A model generated the notes under the pieces. That model did no database searches. It had not been told where the DNA came from and saw nothing but the letters and a program-made list of their open reading frames with translations. A stretch of 54,795 nt of DNA, taken from positions 1-54,795 of the forward strand of contig CAIULB010000026.1 of NCBI GenBank assembly GCA_903899965.1. Direction: 5' to 3'. Shown here piece by piece: positions 1 to 8,328 of this stretch (positions within the stretch are counted from its first letter, which is position 1; the number at the start of each line of letters is the position of its first letter). Both the position numbers and the translations under genes were made by a program. The stretch is from an uncultured Methylophilaceae bacterium. GTDB lineage: Bacteria > Pseudomonadota > Gammaproteobacteria > Burkholderiales > Methylophilaceae.

Positions 1-50
1 AACCAGTGAACTTGCCAGCTACAAACACTCACACCTATCGATTGTTCAAA

Positions 51-63
51 TTTTTAAAGAGCA
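51..63 (-). promoter_or_regulatory. boxA antitermination element of an rRNA operon leader
   Basis: Read on the minus strand, this is TGCTCTTTAAAAA, one base away from the E. coli rrn boxA (TGCTCTTTAACAA), the site where NusB/NusE load to make rRNA transcription resist termination. It lies downstream of two strong tandem promoters on the same strand. I infer that the 16S rRNA gene begins just beyond position 1, outside the window. No rRNA sequence itself is visible. Confidence 0.85.
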
Positions 64-131
64 GGTATTACTAAATTCTTTCCACTTCACTACCGTCACA
101 TTCAATGCAACGTTAGCAACGAGAGGGGCGC

Positions 132-159
132 ATTATACAGACCTGGTAAATTTGGTCAA
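132..159 (-). promoter_or_regulatory. rRNA operon promoter P2
   Basis: On the minus strand there is a -35 hexamer TTGACC (154-159), a 16-base spacer and a perfect -10 TATAAT (132-137), followed at once by a GC-rich discriminator, GCGCCCC. A GC-rich discriminator is the classic mark of promoters under ppGpp/DksA stringent control, as expected for an rrn promoter. It is the proximal one of two. Confidence 0.85.
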
Positions 160-225
160 GAGCAATATCAAACAATTTATCACTCTTTTTGTTGCTTCCC
201 GCCTCGTGTTTGAAGCGAAGGGCGC

Positions 226-253
226 ATTCTACAGAACAATAAAAACGGGTCAA
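226..253 (-). promoter_or_regulatory. rRNA operon promoter P1
   Basis: On the minus strand: -35 TTGACC (248-253), 16-base spacer, -10 TAGAAT (226-231), then GCGCCC. The design copies P2 (same -35, same spacing, same discriminator), so the two form a tandem rrn promoter pair 94 bp apart. P1 begins about 40 bp after the tyrS stop codon, and I see no hairpin terminator in between, so some tyrS transcripts may read into the rRNA operon. Confidence 0.82.
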
Positions 254-292
254 TAGGAATGTTGCGTTTTTTACAAAGTAATTACATTTAAA

Positions 293-1504
293 TTAACTTA
301 TTGTGACGCGGGCGAATTTACGCTTCCCAACTTGGGCAACGACCTCTGTTCCCTTGGCAACTTGTTGGTGTTTATCGGTGACCTTTTCACCGTCAAGCTT
401 CACGCCGCCCTGTTCGATCGCGCGCATGGCTTCAGATGTGCTTGTCACCAATCCGGCTTGTTTAAGCAGTTGCGGCACAGAGATGCTTGGTTCTGAAATA
501 TCAATGGCAACCGTAGGCACCTCATCCGGGATGCCGCCTTTCGAACGCAGTTCAAAATCCCTTAGCGCTTCGTCAGCCGCTTCTTGGCTATGGAAGCGCG
601 CAACGATCTCTTGGGCAAAGCGCACTTTAGTATTTCTAGGGTTCGCGCCCGCCGCAATTTCTTGCTTCCACTGTGCAATCGTTTCTAGTGACTCAAATGA
701 CAACAGCTCGATATAACGCCACATCAACTCATCTGAGACTGACATGATCTTACTGAAGATTACATTCGCAGGCTCTGCCACGCCAATGTAGTTACCGAGT
801 GACTTGGACATTTTGTTGACGCCATCCAAGCCCTCCAACAAAGGCATGGTCAACACACACTGCTGACTCTGGCCTGCTTGTTTTTGTAGCTCGCGGCCCA
901 TCAACAAATTAAACTTTTGATCAGTGCCGCCTAACTCAACGTCAGCTTTCAATGCCACTGAATCGTAACCTTGTAATAATGGATATAAGAATTCATGGAT
1001 CGCAATTGGCTGATTATTTTTATAGCGCTTACTAAAATCATCACGCTCTAGCATGCGTGCAACCGTGTGGCTTGCAGCCAACTTCAACATGCCTGCCGCG
1101 CCCAATTCATTGAGCCATGTTGAATTAAACACGACCTCCGTTTGTTCAGGCTTAAGGATCTTGAACACTTGCGACGCATAAGACTTCGCGTTTTCTTGAA
1201 CTTGCTCAGCCGTAAGTGGTGGGCGTGTTGCACTTTTACCTGTTGGGTCGCCAATCATGCCGGTGAAGTCACCAATTAAGAATAAGACTTGATGGCCAAG
1301 CTCTTGGAATTGACGTAATTTATTTAATAGAACGGTATGGCCCAAATGCAAATCTGGGGCAGTCGGATCAAAACCAGCTTTTACCCGCAGCGGGCGGCCT
1401 GTTTTTAATTTTTCTACCAACTCGCTTTCAATCAAAAGCTCGTCACTTCCGCGTTTGATTACTGCGAGACTTTGTTCTATCGATACTGAATTTGATGTCA
1501 TCAC
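293..1504 (-). CDS. tyrS: tyrosyl-tRNA synthetase
   Basis: Attaches tyrosine to tRNA-Tyr in the cytoplasm using ATP. The 403-residue protein has the class I signatures: a HIGH-type motif HLGH at residues 53-56 and KMSKS at 231-235. The last 65 or so residues form an S4-like RNA-binding domain. Length is normal for the shorter TyrS form. Two ATG codons stand in tandem at the start (1504 and 1501), with no clear ribosome site to choose between them. It is transcribed away from the anmK side, and its 3' end leads straight into the rRNA operon promoters, a neighbourhood I associate with betaproteobacteria. Confidence 0.97.
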   Translation of the reverse strand: MMTSNSVSIEQSLAVIKRGSDELLIESELVEKLKTGRPLRVKAGFDPTAPDLHLGHTVLLNKLRQFQELGHQVLFLIGDFTGMIGDPTGKSATRPPLTAEQVQENAKSYASQVFKILKPEQTEVVFNSTWLNELGAAGMLKLAASHTVARMLERDDFSKRYKNNQPIAIHEFLYPLLQGYDSVALKADVELGGTDQKFNLLMGRELQKQAGQSQQCVLTMPLLEGLDGVNKMSKSLGNYIGVAEPANVIFSKIMSVSDELMWRYIELLSFESLETIAQWKQEIAAGANPRNTKVRFAQEIVARFHSQEAADEALRDFELRSKGGIPDEVPTVAIDISEPSISVPQLLKQAGLVTSTSEAMRAIEQGGVKLDGEKVTDKHQQVAKGTEVVAQVGKRKFARVTIS

Positions 1505-1615
1505 TTAATGCCTATATATATATTGTTGCACTAGTTACACTCCGCCCCAAAACTTCACGAAAAATCACTTTTCTGTTAGCATCAATCATCATATTGAAGC
1601 AATCAGGTGGCGCCG

Positions 1616-1735
1616 GTGAAGAGTAACGAGCCCAACAATCTAGAAAGTTCTAAACCGCGTATTTTAGCGCAAAAAGCAGGACACATGGCAGCGCTCAATT
1701 TATTACGCAATCCCAACCTTGCTTCTTTCAAATAA
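1616..1735 (+). CDS. possible small protein of 39 residues, unknown function
   Basis: A short reading frame begins with GTG at 1616. An AGGTGG ribosome-site-like stretch (1605-1610) lies five bases before it. It ends with TAA at 1733 and would give a basic, helix-prone peptide with a Lys/Ala/Leu-rich middle and the ending NLASFK. A second in-frame GTG lies at 1607. It sits between the divergently read tyrS and anmK, where many proteobacteria carry a longer M23 peptidase gene; no peptidase motif is present here. I do not recognise a family. It could be a real small gene, a leader peptide for anmK, or a decayed remnant. Confidence 0.35.
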   Translation: MKSNEPNNLESSKPRILAQKAGHMAALNLLRNPNLASFK

Positions 1736-1755
1736 CTATCAAAGCGAGTAATCAA

Positions 1756-2868
1756 ATTAACACTGCAGGCCTTTGGATTGGTTTAATGTCAGGCACCAGC
1801 TTGGATGGTGTGGATGCTGCGTTGACTGAATTTATAGACACCCCTGGACAACGCCTCCAATCCAAGGTCCTTAAAACCTACACGCTGACTTTTAGCCCTG
1901 AACTCAGAGAAGAGCTGCTTGCTCTGCATGAGAGTGGAGTTAACGAAATTCATCGCACCGCCATGGCTGGCAATCAACTGGCTAGACTCTATGCAGATGC
2001 CGTGAATGGCTTACTTGCAGAAGCGAACATCCAGCCCTCGCAAATTTTCGCGATTGGCTGCCATGGTCAAACGATTCGCCACAGGCCCGAACTCGGCTAT
2101 ACGATTCAAATTGGCAATGCCGCTTTGTTAGCTGAGCTCACTGGCATCACTGTTGTCTCAGACTTTCGTAGTCGAGACATTGCAGCTAACGGCCAAGGGG
2201 CACCCTTAGTGCCTGCCTTCCATCAGGCTGTGTTTGGCCACCCACAGATCAATCGAACCATCATTAATATTGGCGGCATCGCCAATCTAAGCATCCTTAA
2301 TGATGGTAAAGAAGTGATTGGGTTTGACTCTGGGCCAGGTAATATGCTGATGGACGCTTGGGCTGAAAAACACACTGGCGCGCGTTATGACGAATCAGGG
2401 AATTGGGCTATGACCGGCCAAGTCATTGATCGACTGCTGTCTCAATTATTAGCGCATGAGTTTTTTACACTCTCACCGCCTAAGAGTACAGGCCGAGACC
2501 TTTTTAATCTTGAATGGTTAAGATCTCACCTCAGTCCCGATGACTTAGCACACGATGTGCAGCGAACCCTCTTAGCATTGACAGCCCACTCGATTGCGGA
2601 TGCAGTTCAAAAGCACGCACCCAATACGGATGAAATTTACCTGTGTGGCGGCGGCGCCTTTAACCATGCGCTCATTCAACACTTGCGCCTATTGCTGCAT
2701 CCTGTGAAAATTGAGTCCACAGATATTTTAGGCATACATGTCAGCGCGGTCGAGGCCGCGGCCTTTGCATGGCTGGCAAGACAAGCGTTGCTTAAGGCGC
2801 CAGGGAACTTACCTTGTGTGACCGGCGCAGATGGACTGCGTATTTTAGGCGCGATTTATGCTTGTTAA
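1756..2868 (+). CDS. anmK: anhydro-N-acetylmuramic acid kinase
   Basis: Phosphorylates 1,6-anhydro-N-acetylmuramic acid released from peptidoglycan and opens its anhydro ring, returning the sugar to the cell-wall recycling pathway in the cytoplasm. The ATP-binding SGTSLDGVD loop, the GQGAPLVPAFH stretch and NIGGIANL are clear. The first in-frame ATG is at 1786, but that start cuts off the strand before MSGTS that the family keeps; the codons just upstream read GLWIGL in the same frame. No ATG, GTG, TTG or CTG occurs upstream in frame back to the stop at 1651. The best-placed alternative is ATT at 1756, which gives an N-terminus of family length. Start 1756 is therefore an inference; 1786 is the conservative choice. 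gltA follows after 32 bases. Confidence 0.85.
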   Translation: MNTAGLWIGLMSGTSLDGVDAALTEFIDTPGQRLQSKVLKTYTLTFSPELREELLALHESGVNEIHRTAMAGNQLARLYADAVNGLLAEANIQPSQIFAIGCHGQTIRHRPELGYTIQIGNAALLAELTGITVVSDFRSRDIAANGQGAPLVPAFHQAVFGHPQINRTIINIGGIANLSILNDGKEVIGFDSGPGNMLMDAWAEKHTGARYDESGNWAMTGQVIDRLLSQLLAHEFFTLSPPKSTGRDLFNLEWLRSHLSPDDLAHDVQRTLLALTAHSIADAVQKHAPNTDEIYLCGGGAFNHALIQHLRLLLHPVKIESTDILGIHVSAVEAAAFAWLARQALLKAPGNLPCVTGADGLRILGAIYAC

Positions 2869-2900
2869 TTTACTGACATAACAATTGATTGAATAGTTAA

Positions 2901-4199
2901 ATGACGAACAAACCTACAAAAGTAACATTAACGTTTGATAACGGTAGCGAGCCTATCGAACTGCCAATCCTATCTGGGAATCTTGGCGTTGATGTTATTG
3001 ATATTCGCAGCCTCGGTAAACATGGCATCTTTACTTACGACCCTGGCTTTTTATCAACCGCCTCATGTAACTCAGACATTACTTTTATCGATGGCGAAAA
3101 AGGTCTGCTCTACTACCGCGGCTATCCAATTGAGCAATTAGCAAAACACTGTAACTTCATGGAAGTTTCTTACCTGCTTATCCACGGCGAACTGCCAACG
3201 GAAGCACAAAGAAAAACATTCACCGATACGGTGCATCAACATACGATGCTGCACGATCAACTGACTAAAGTATTTACTGGCTTTAGACGTGATGCACACC
3301 CTATGGCGGTAATGGTGGGCGTGGTGGGTTCAATGTCGGCCTTCTACGGCGAGTCATCTGACATCCATGATGCAAAAATGCGTGAAATTACGGCTTATCG
3401 CTTACTGGCGAAAGTGCCAACGATTGCTGCCTGGAGCTACAAGTACAACATCGGCGAGCCGTTCATGTACCCACAGAATAAGCTCGACTACGCAGCGAAC
3501 TTTATGCACATGATGTTTGCAACACCATGTGAAGAGTACACCCCAAATCCAGTGCTCACAAAAGCATTCGAGCGAATTTTGATTCTACATGCAGACCATG
3601 AGCAGAATGCTTCCACCTCAACGGTACGTCTTGCAGGCTCAAGCGGCGCAAATCCATTTGCCTGCATCTCTGCAGGGATTGCTTCACTTTGGGGCCCTGC
3701 GCACGGCGGCGCAAACGAGGCAACTCTCAATATGCTTGAGGAAATTGGTGACGTCAGTCGCATCGGAGAGTTTATCAAGCGCGCAAAAGATAAGAACGAT
3801 CCATTCCGTCTGATGGGCTTTGGCCATCGCATCTATCGCAACATGGATCCACGCGCTTCAATCATGCGTGAAACCTGCCATGAAGTGCTCAATGAACTTG
3901 GCTTGCATGACGATCCAATGTTTAAGCTTGCAATGGAATTAGAAAAAATTGCGCTTGAAGACGAGTACTTTGTGAGCCGTCGTTTGTACCCTAACGTCGA
4001 CTTCTACTCAGGGATTGTGATGCGAGCCATGGGCATTCCAAACTCTATGTTTACTGCGATTTTTGCGCTTGCACGTACTGCTGGCTGGGTTGCGCAGTGG
4101 AGTGAAATGATTTCTGACCCTGAGGGTAAGATTGGTCGCCCACGTCAACTTTATACCGGCCAAACCAGACGAGAGTTTGTACCGATTGATCAGCGTTAA
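2901..4199 (+). CDS. gltA: citrate synthase, type II
   Basis: Condenses acetyl-CoA with oxaloacetate to citrate, the entry step of the TCA cycle. The 432 residues carry the catalytic set in family order: His268 in WGPAHGG, His309 in GFGHRIYR and Asp367 in VDFYSGI, close to E. coli His264, His305 and Asp362. The [10 protein letters not shown] signature lies at 230-239. The N-terminal beta domain of hexameric, NADH-sensitive Gram-negative enzymes is present. No strong ribosome site precedes the ATG. A bidirectional terminator follows and separates it from convergent erpA. Confidence 0.97.
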   Translation: MTNKPTKVTLTFDNGSEPIELPILSGNLGVDVIDIRSLGKHGIFTYDPGFLSTASCNSDITFIDGEKGLLYYRGYPIEQLAKHCNFMEVSYLLIHGELPTEAQRKTFTDTVHQHTMLHDQLTKVFTGFRRDAHPMAVMVGVVGSMSAFYGESSDIHDAKMREITAYRLLAKVPTIAAWSYKYNIGEPFMYPQNKLDYAANFMHMMFATPCEEYTPNPVLTKAFERILILHADHEQNASTSTVRLAGSSGANPFACISAGIASLWGPAHGGANEATLNMLEEIGDVSRIGEFIKRAKDKNDPFRLMGFGHRIYRNMDPRASIMRETCHEVLNELGLHDDPMFKLAMELEKIALEDEYFVSRRLYPNVDFYSGIVMRAMGIPNSMFTAIFALARTAGWVAQWSEMISDPEGKIGRPRQLYTGQTRREFVPIDQR

Positions 4200-4215
4200 G
4201 CTAATTCAAAAAAAT

Positions 4216-4238
4216 AAAAGGCGCCTGAAGCGCCTTTT
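4216..4238. terminator. bidirectional terminator between gltA and erpA
   Basis: Nine-base arms AAAAGGCGC and GCGCCTTTT flank the loop CTGAA. The T-rich side works on the plus strand for gltA, and the A-rich side gives a U tract on the minus strand for erpA. The location between two convergent stop codons supports a shared rho-independent terminator. Confidence 0.9.
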
Positions 4239-4264
4239 ATTTTATGTTTAACCGTTGTAACTAA

Positions 4265-4615
4265 TTAAACTGAGAACGAAGAACCGCAACCACAAGTCGT
4301 TGTTGCATTCGGGTTGCGAATAACAAACTGTGAGCCTTGTAAGCTGTCTTGGTAATCAATTTCCGCACCCATCAAGTACTGCAAGCTCATGGGATCAATG
4401 AGAAGCGTCACAGAGTCACGCTCAACTTGCGTGTCATCTTCATTAACGGTTTCTTCAAAAGTAAAGCCGTATTGAAAACCTGAACAGCCACCACCGCTCA
4501 CGAATACACGGAGTTTCAAATCAGGCGAACCTTCCTCTTCGATTAATTCTTTTACTTTCTTAGCCGCATTGTCAGTAAAGACTAACGGACTTGGCATTTC
4601 AGTTACAGCATTCAT
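4265..4615 (-). CDS. erpA: iron-sulfur cluster insertion protein ErpA
   Basis: A-type carrier that passes Fe-S clusters to apo-enzymes; in E. coli it is essential for isoprenoid synthesis proteins. The 116-residue protein has the three conserved cysteines of the family: Cys44 in GGCSGFQYG, and Cys108 and Cys110 in the C-terminal CGCGSSF. A strong AAGGAG ribosome site lies six bases before the ATG. It stands alone, 114 bases after argC on the same strand. The iron-sulfur enzymes in this window (photolyase, HemW, 2Fe-2S reductase) are the kind of protein that depends on such carriers, though no direct partnership is shown. Confidence 0.95.
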   Translation of the reverse strand: MNAVTEMPSPLVFTDNAAKKVKELIEEEGSPDLKLRVFVSGGGCSGFQYGFTFEETVNEDDTQVERDSVTLLIDPMSLQYLMGAEIDYQDSLQGSQFVIRNPNATTTCGCGSSFSV

Positions 4616-4729
4616 CTCTCACTCCTTAATAATCACTTGTTCCAATCCAGCCTATTCCCTAGCGCTAGAGGTGTGCACGCTTAATCCATGCAAATACTTG
4701 ATTTAATTACTCTACTATACACTACAAAA

Positions 4730-5764
4730 TTACGGCAATAAAGGCACAACATTTAGGCCTAGGCCTTCAGACAACCCAAACATGATGTTCATATTTTGCA
4801 CGGCCTGTCCTGCAGCACCTTTCACCAAATTATCAATCACAGACAGAATGACTACGGTATCGCTACCTTGTGGTTGATGTACTGCAATTCTGCACTGGTT
4901 AGACCCTCTCACAGAGCGAGTTTCAGGATGGCTACCAGCAGGGAGGACATCCACAAATGCTTCACTGTGGTAGCGATCTTCGAACAGTTTTTGCAAGTCG
5001 ACCTTCTTCGTCAATTTTGCATACAAGGTTGCATGAATGCCACGGATCATTGGCAACAAATGCGGCGTAAAGGTTAGGCCGACTTGCTGATGAGCCATGG
5101 CAGCTAGGCCCTGACTAATCTCTGGCAGATGACGATGGCCAGCAACGCCGTAAGCTTTAAAGTTATCGCCGGCTTCAGCGAGTAAGGCATGGACTTCAGC
5201 TTTACGCCCCGCACCGCTCACACCAGATTTTGCGTCTGCTATTAGGTAGGTGGGGTCAATCACGCCAGCTTCAAGGAGTGGCATAAACCCGAGCTGAACC
5301 GCGGTCGGATAACAGCCTGGATTCGCAACTAATTTAGCGTTTTTAATTTTTTCCCGATTAATTTCAGGCAGGCCGTAAACGGCTTCCGCAATCAAATCCG
5401 GACAGGCATGGCTCATGCCGTACCATTTTTCCCAGGTCGCCACGTCTTTAATTCTAAAATCAGCCGCCAGATCAATCACCCTCACGTTTTTGGCGAGCAA
5501 TTCTCTGGTTTGCTGCATTGCAATACCATTTGGCGTTGCAAAGAACACCACGTCACACACAGACAAATCAACCTGGGCAGGATCTGAAAATTTCAAGCTC
5601 ACATATCCCCGAAGGCTTGGGAACATATCGGCCACGGCCATCCCCGCTTCACCGCGTGAGGTAATCACTGTCAGTTCAACATTCGGATGTATCGCGAGCA
5701 AACGCAGCAGTTCAACACCGGTATAGCCTGTGCCGCCAACAATCCCTACTTTGATTTTATCCAT
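4730..5764 (-). CDS. argC: N-acetyl-gamma-glutamyl-phosphate reductase
   Basis: NADPH-dependent reduction of N-acetylglutamyl phosphate to the semialdehyde, third step of arginine synthesis. Rossmann motif GGTGYTG lies at residues 10-16 and the catalytic cysteine is Cys151 in NPGCYPTA. The 344-residue length fits the type 1 enzyme. It is not clustered with other arg genes; argH lies alone at 36.2-37.6 kb. Its 5' leader carries a palindrome described separately. Confidence 0.97.
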   Translation of the reverse strand: MDKIKVGIVGGTGYTGVELLRLLAIHPNVELTVITSRGEAGMAVADMFPSLRGYVSLKFSDPAQVDLSVCDVVFFATPNGIAMQQTRELLAKNVRVIDLAADFRIKDVATWEKWYGMSHACPDLIAEAVYGLPEINREKIKNAKLVANPGCYPTAVQLGFMPLLEAGVIDPTYLIADAKSGVSGAGRKAEVHALLAEAGDNFKAYGVAGHRHLPEISQGLAAMAHQQVGLTFTPHLLPMIRGIHATLYAKLTKKVDLQKLFEDRYHSEAFVDVLPAGSHPETRSVRGSNQCRIAVHQPQGSDTVVILSVIDNLVKGAAGQAVQNMNIMFGLSEGLGLNVVPLLP

Positions 5765-5791
5765 AGTTCAAAACCATTCTAAAAATTCGAT

Positions 5792-5809
5792 TGGCTATTC
5801 CAATAGCCA
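5792..5809. repeat. palindrome in the argC leader
   Basis: Perfect eight-base arms TGGCTATT and AATAGCCA are separated by CC, 28 bases upstream of the argC start. No U tract follows on the argC strand, so it is not an evident terminator. It could be an operator or an mRNA hairpin. It does not match the E. coli ARG box (TGAAT/ATTCA arms). Confidence 0.5.
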
Positions 5810-5846
5810 GCAAACAGCATAGTAACAAAAAGCCACGCCAGAAAAC

Positions 5847-5874
5847 AAAAAAGCCGCAATGAAGCGGCTTTTTT
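5847..5874 (-). terminator. terminator after rpsI
   Basis: On the minus strand the arm AAAAAAGCCGC, a six-base loop and GCGGCTTTTTT form an 11-pair stem ending in a U tract, 18 bases after the rpsI stop. Being nearly symmetrical, it may also act on plus-strand transcripts. Confidence 0.92.
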
Positions 5875-5891
5875 TGCTGAACGCTAAAAAA

Positions 5892-6284
5892 TTAACGTTT
5901 AGAGAATTGTTTACGACGACGCGCTTTACGTAAACCAACTTTTTTACGCTCAACTTCACGTGCATCACGTGTCACAAAACCAGCTTTAGATAAAGCGCTC
6001 TTCAACGCTGCATCATAGTCGATCAAAGCACGTGTAATGCCATGACGAACTGCACCAGCTTGGCCAGATTCACCGCCACCCACCACGTTTACCATGATGT
6101 CGAAGCTTGATTCGTTATCTGTCAAAGCAAGTGGTTGACGAAGAATCATGCGTGAAGTCACGCGTGAGAAATATTCGTCAGCTGGCTTATCGTTAACAAC
6201 GATGTTGCCTTTGCCAGACTTCAAGAAAACGCGAGCTACTGAGCTTTTACGACGGCCAGTACCATAATTATATTTACCAATCAT
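5892..6284 (-). CDS. rpsI: 30S ribosomal protein S9
   Basis: Small-subunit protein whose basic C-terminal tail reaches the P-site tRNA. The 130-residue protein shows [14 protein letters not shown] at the start and the typical [14 protein letters not shown] tail ending in Lys-Arg. An AAGGA ribosome site lies six bases before the ATG. It follows rplM by nine bases, the usual rplM-rpsI operon, and ends in a strong terminator. Confidence 0.98.
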   Translation of the reverse strand: MIGKYNYGTGRRKSSVARVFLKSGKGNIVVNDKPADEYFSRVTSRMILRQPLALTDNESSFDIMVNVVGGGESGQAGAVRHGITRALIDYDAALKSALSKAGFVTRDAREVERKKVGLRKARRRKQFSKR

Positions 6285-6293
6285 ATCGATTCC

Positions 6294-6734
6294 TTAAGCT
6301 TGGCTTTGGATGACTAAAGGTTGTGGCTGTTGTGCCACGTGGTCATGCTTAGCACCAGCGTAGACTTTCATCTTGCGGAACATTGCATAGCCCAAAGGAC
6401 CTTTTGGTAACATGCCCTTAACAGCTTTTTCCAAGGCACGGCCTGGGAAACGCTCTTGCATCTTACCGAAGTTAGTTGTTGAAATACCGCCTGGATAACC
6501 AGAGTGACGGTGGTACAACTTATTCAAGTCTTTAGTACCTGTCACTTTGATTTTGTCCGCATTGATCACGACGATGTAATCGCCTGTATCAACGTGCGGT
6601 GTATAAATCGTTTTATGTTTGCCACGTAAACGGTGAGCAATCTCGCTAGCCAAACGGCCTAGCACTAAATCCGTAGCATCAACTACGAACCAGTCGCGCT
6701 TTACTTCGTGCGCTTTAGCTGAAAAGGTTTTCAT
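6294..6734 (-). CDS. rplM: 50S ribosomal protein L13
   Basis: Early-assembling large-subunit protein. I choose the ATG at 6734 because the family begins MKTFSAK; the upstream ATG at 6764 would add ten hydrophobic residues not seen in L13. This gives 146 residues, a little over the 142 of E. coli. The [27 protein letters not shown] and HSGYPGG stretches are typical. It is the first gene of the L13-S9 operon, with a strong promoter just upstream. Confidence 0.97.
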   Translation of the reverse strand: MKTFSAKAHEVKRDWFVVDATDLVLGRLASEIAHRLRGKHKTIYTPHVDTGDYIVVINADKIKVTGTKDLNKLYHRHSGYPGGISTTNFGKMQERFPGRALEKAVKGMLPKGPLGYAMFRKMKVYAGAKHDHVAQQPQPLVIQSQA

Positions 6735-6771
6735 TGGTAAGCCAATAATCACAAAAAAAATCAAGAGGCGG

Positions 6772-6801
6772 ATTTTATGTCAGCGCCGATCCCTTTGTCA
6801 A
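6772..6801 (-). promoter_or_regulatory. promoter of the rplM-rpsI operon
   Basis: Minus strand: consensus -35 TTGACA (6796-6801), 18-base spacer, -10 TAAAAT (6772-6777), then a CCGCC discriminator. The start of transcription would fall about 30 bases before the rplM ATG at 6734, which also argues against translation from 6764. The GC-rich discriminator suits growth-rate control of ribosomal protein genes. Confidence 0.75.
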
Positions 6802-6861
6802 ACGGTATCTGTGATTCTTTTGTCTTTTTTGAATAAAAAAACAGAATGTGCGCATTATCCA

Positions 6862-7731
6862 TTAAAGCGCGTAATTCATTAAGATCCCCGCAAAGATGAA
6901 TGCACCTAGCCAATTGTTATGTAAAAAGGCTTTAAAGCACTGCGTCTCATCACGGTTTTTAATCAATTGATAATGATATAAGACCACAGCAAATGCACAA
7001 AAGAGACCTGCGTAGTACGGCCAAGAGAGATTGAGGGAATGGCCAACACAAACAAGCAGTCCGAGCATCAAAATATAAAAGCACATGATCAGCACCACAT
7101 CAAAGCGGCCAAAGGTAATTGCCGATGAACGTATGCCAATTCTTAAGTCGTCTTTTCTGTCAACCATTGCATACTCCGTGTCGTAAGCCAATGACCAACA
7201 GACATTAGCAAACAGCATGAGCCAAGCCTCAACAGGCACCACACCCTGCACTGCTGCAAAGGCCATCGGTATGCCAAAGCCAAAAGCAATCCCCAAATAA
7301 GCCTGTGGCAATGGAAAGAATCGCTTGGTGAGCGGATAGCTTGCCGCCAAGAATAAGGCAGGAATGGACAGTAAAATAGTCAGCTGATTCAGCGCCAAAA
7401 CAAAACAAAAGGCGATGAGACTCAGAATGGCTGCGAGCACCAAGGCCTCTTTCACACTAACCTCACCCAAGACTAACGGCCGCGCTTTAGTTCTGGTGAC
7501 ATGCCCATCAAAATTCCGATCTGCCACATCGTTTATCACACAACCAGCGGAGCGCATTAAAATAGTTCCCAGGCTAAAAATCCCAACGAAAATCCAATGC
7601 GGATGCCCATCCGCTGCCAAGAACAATGCCCACAAGGTCGGCCAAAGTAATAACAAAATACCGATAGGCTTATCCAAACGCATCAAGCGCTCATATGCAT
7701 TGATCTTATGAATGATTTCGCTTTTTTTCAT
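6862..7731 (-). CDS. ubiA: 4-hydroxybenzoate octaprenyltransferase
   Basis: Inner-membrane enzyme that joins the polyprenyl chain to 4-hydroxybenzoate, second step of ubiquinone synthesis. The 289-residue protein is mostly transmembrane helices and carries both Asp-rich motifs: NDVADRNFD at 67-75 and [12 protein letters not shown] from about 184. Its start overlaps the ubiC stop by four bases (ATGA), implying translational coupling, so substrate-making and substrate-using enzymes are paired. Confidence 0.96.
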   Translation of the reverse strand: MKKSEIIHKINAYERLMRLDKPIGILLLLWPTLWALFLAADGHPHWIFVGIFSLGTILMRSAGCVINDVADRNFDGHVTRTKARPLVLGEVSVKEALVLAAILSLIAFCFVLALNQLTILLSIPALFLAASYPLTKRFFPLPQAYLGIAFGFGIPMAFAAVQGVVPVEAWLMLFANVCWSLAYDTEYAMVDRKDDLRIGIRSSAITFGRFDVVLIMCFYILMLGLLVCVGHSLNLSWPYYAGLFCAFAVVLYHYQLIKNRDETQCFKAFLHNNWLGAFIFAGILMNYAL

Positions 7732-8291
7732 TTCAAGGCTAGCACTGCTGGCAAGAAAACTTCGGTCACCATAATCGTTTGATGTTGGTATGCACTATTT
7801 AATTGGAAAATAGAGCGTCTTGCCCAAAGGACTCGCGGTAAGCGATCGATATGTTGAGCGACCTGCTGATATAGAAGGTGGTTACGACTAATTTTCTTAT
7901 ATTGTAAAGGCGCCCTCAATACCCGTGGGTCCGTGAACAGCGCCTCGCCCAATGGCTTGTTACCTAAGCGACTTAAGCCACGCCAAGCCCCACGCAAGCT
8001 TCTATGCGGCAACACGCTATGCGCAAAAACTAAGGCTTGCTTATCATCCATCAACATCACATCACGCAGTAATGCCCGATGGTGAGGCACCAGCCCTAAC
8101 AATGCGCTTTCATCTAAATACGGCAAGCCATCATGCACAGACAATGGCGTCACTTGGAAACGCTTCGTCTTCGATTGTAAACGCTTGGTCAACGAGCCGC
8201 GCTCAATCAGCCACTGGCGATAGGCGCCACTGTTCATGGGTTGAGCAAGCCAGCGGGCACGATGATAAAAGGGGAGTGGCAGAATTTTCAC
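7728..8291 (-). CDS. ubiC: chorismate lyase
   Basis: Splits chorismate into 4-hydroxybenzoate and pyruvate, committing it to ubiquinone. The 187-residue protein shows the [12 protein letters not shown] segment, a basic ARRSIF near the C-terminus and the final EVFLP typical of UbiC. It lies between recG and ubiA on the same strand with 37 bases to recG. Confidence 0.93.
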   Translation of the reverse strand: MKILPLPFYHRARWLAQPMNSGAYRQWLIERGSLTKRLQSKTKRFQVTPLSVHDGLPYLDESALLGLVPHHRALLRDVMLMDDKQALVFAHSVLPHRSLRGAWRGLSRLGNKPLGEALFTDPRVLRAPLQYKKISRNHLLYQQVAQHIDRLPRVLWARRSIFQLNSAYQHQTIMVTEVFLPAVLALK

Positions 8292-8328
8292 AACAAAATT
8301 ATCGCATAGAAGACACGCAGTTTCATGG

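Noticed and set aside
6330-6345. CACGTG core in rplM, and other CACGTG hexamers, as extra parS sites
   Set aside because: Flanking bases do not match the 16-base parS consensus; only the dnaN-gyrB site does.
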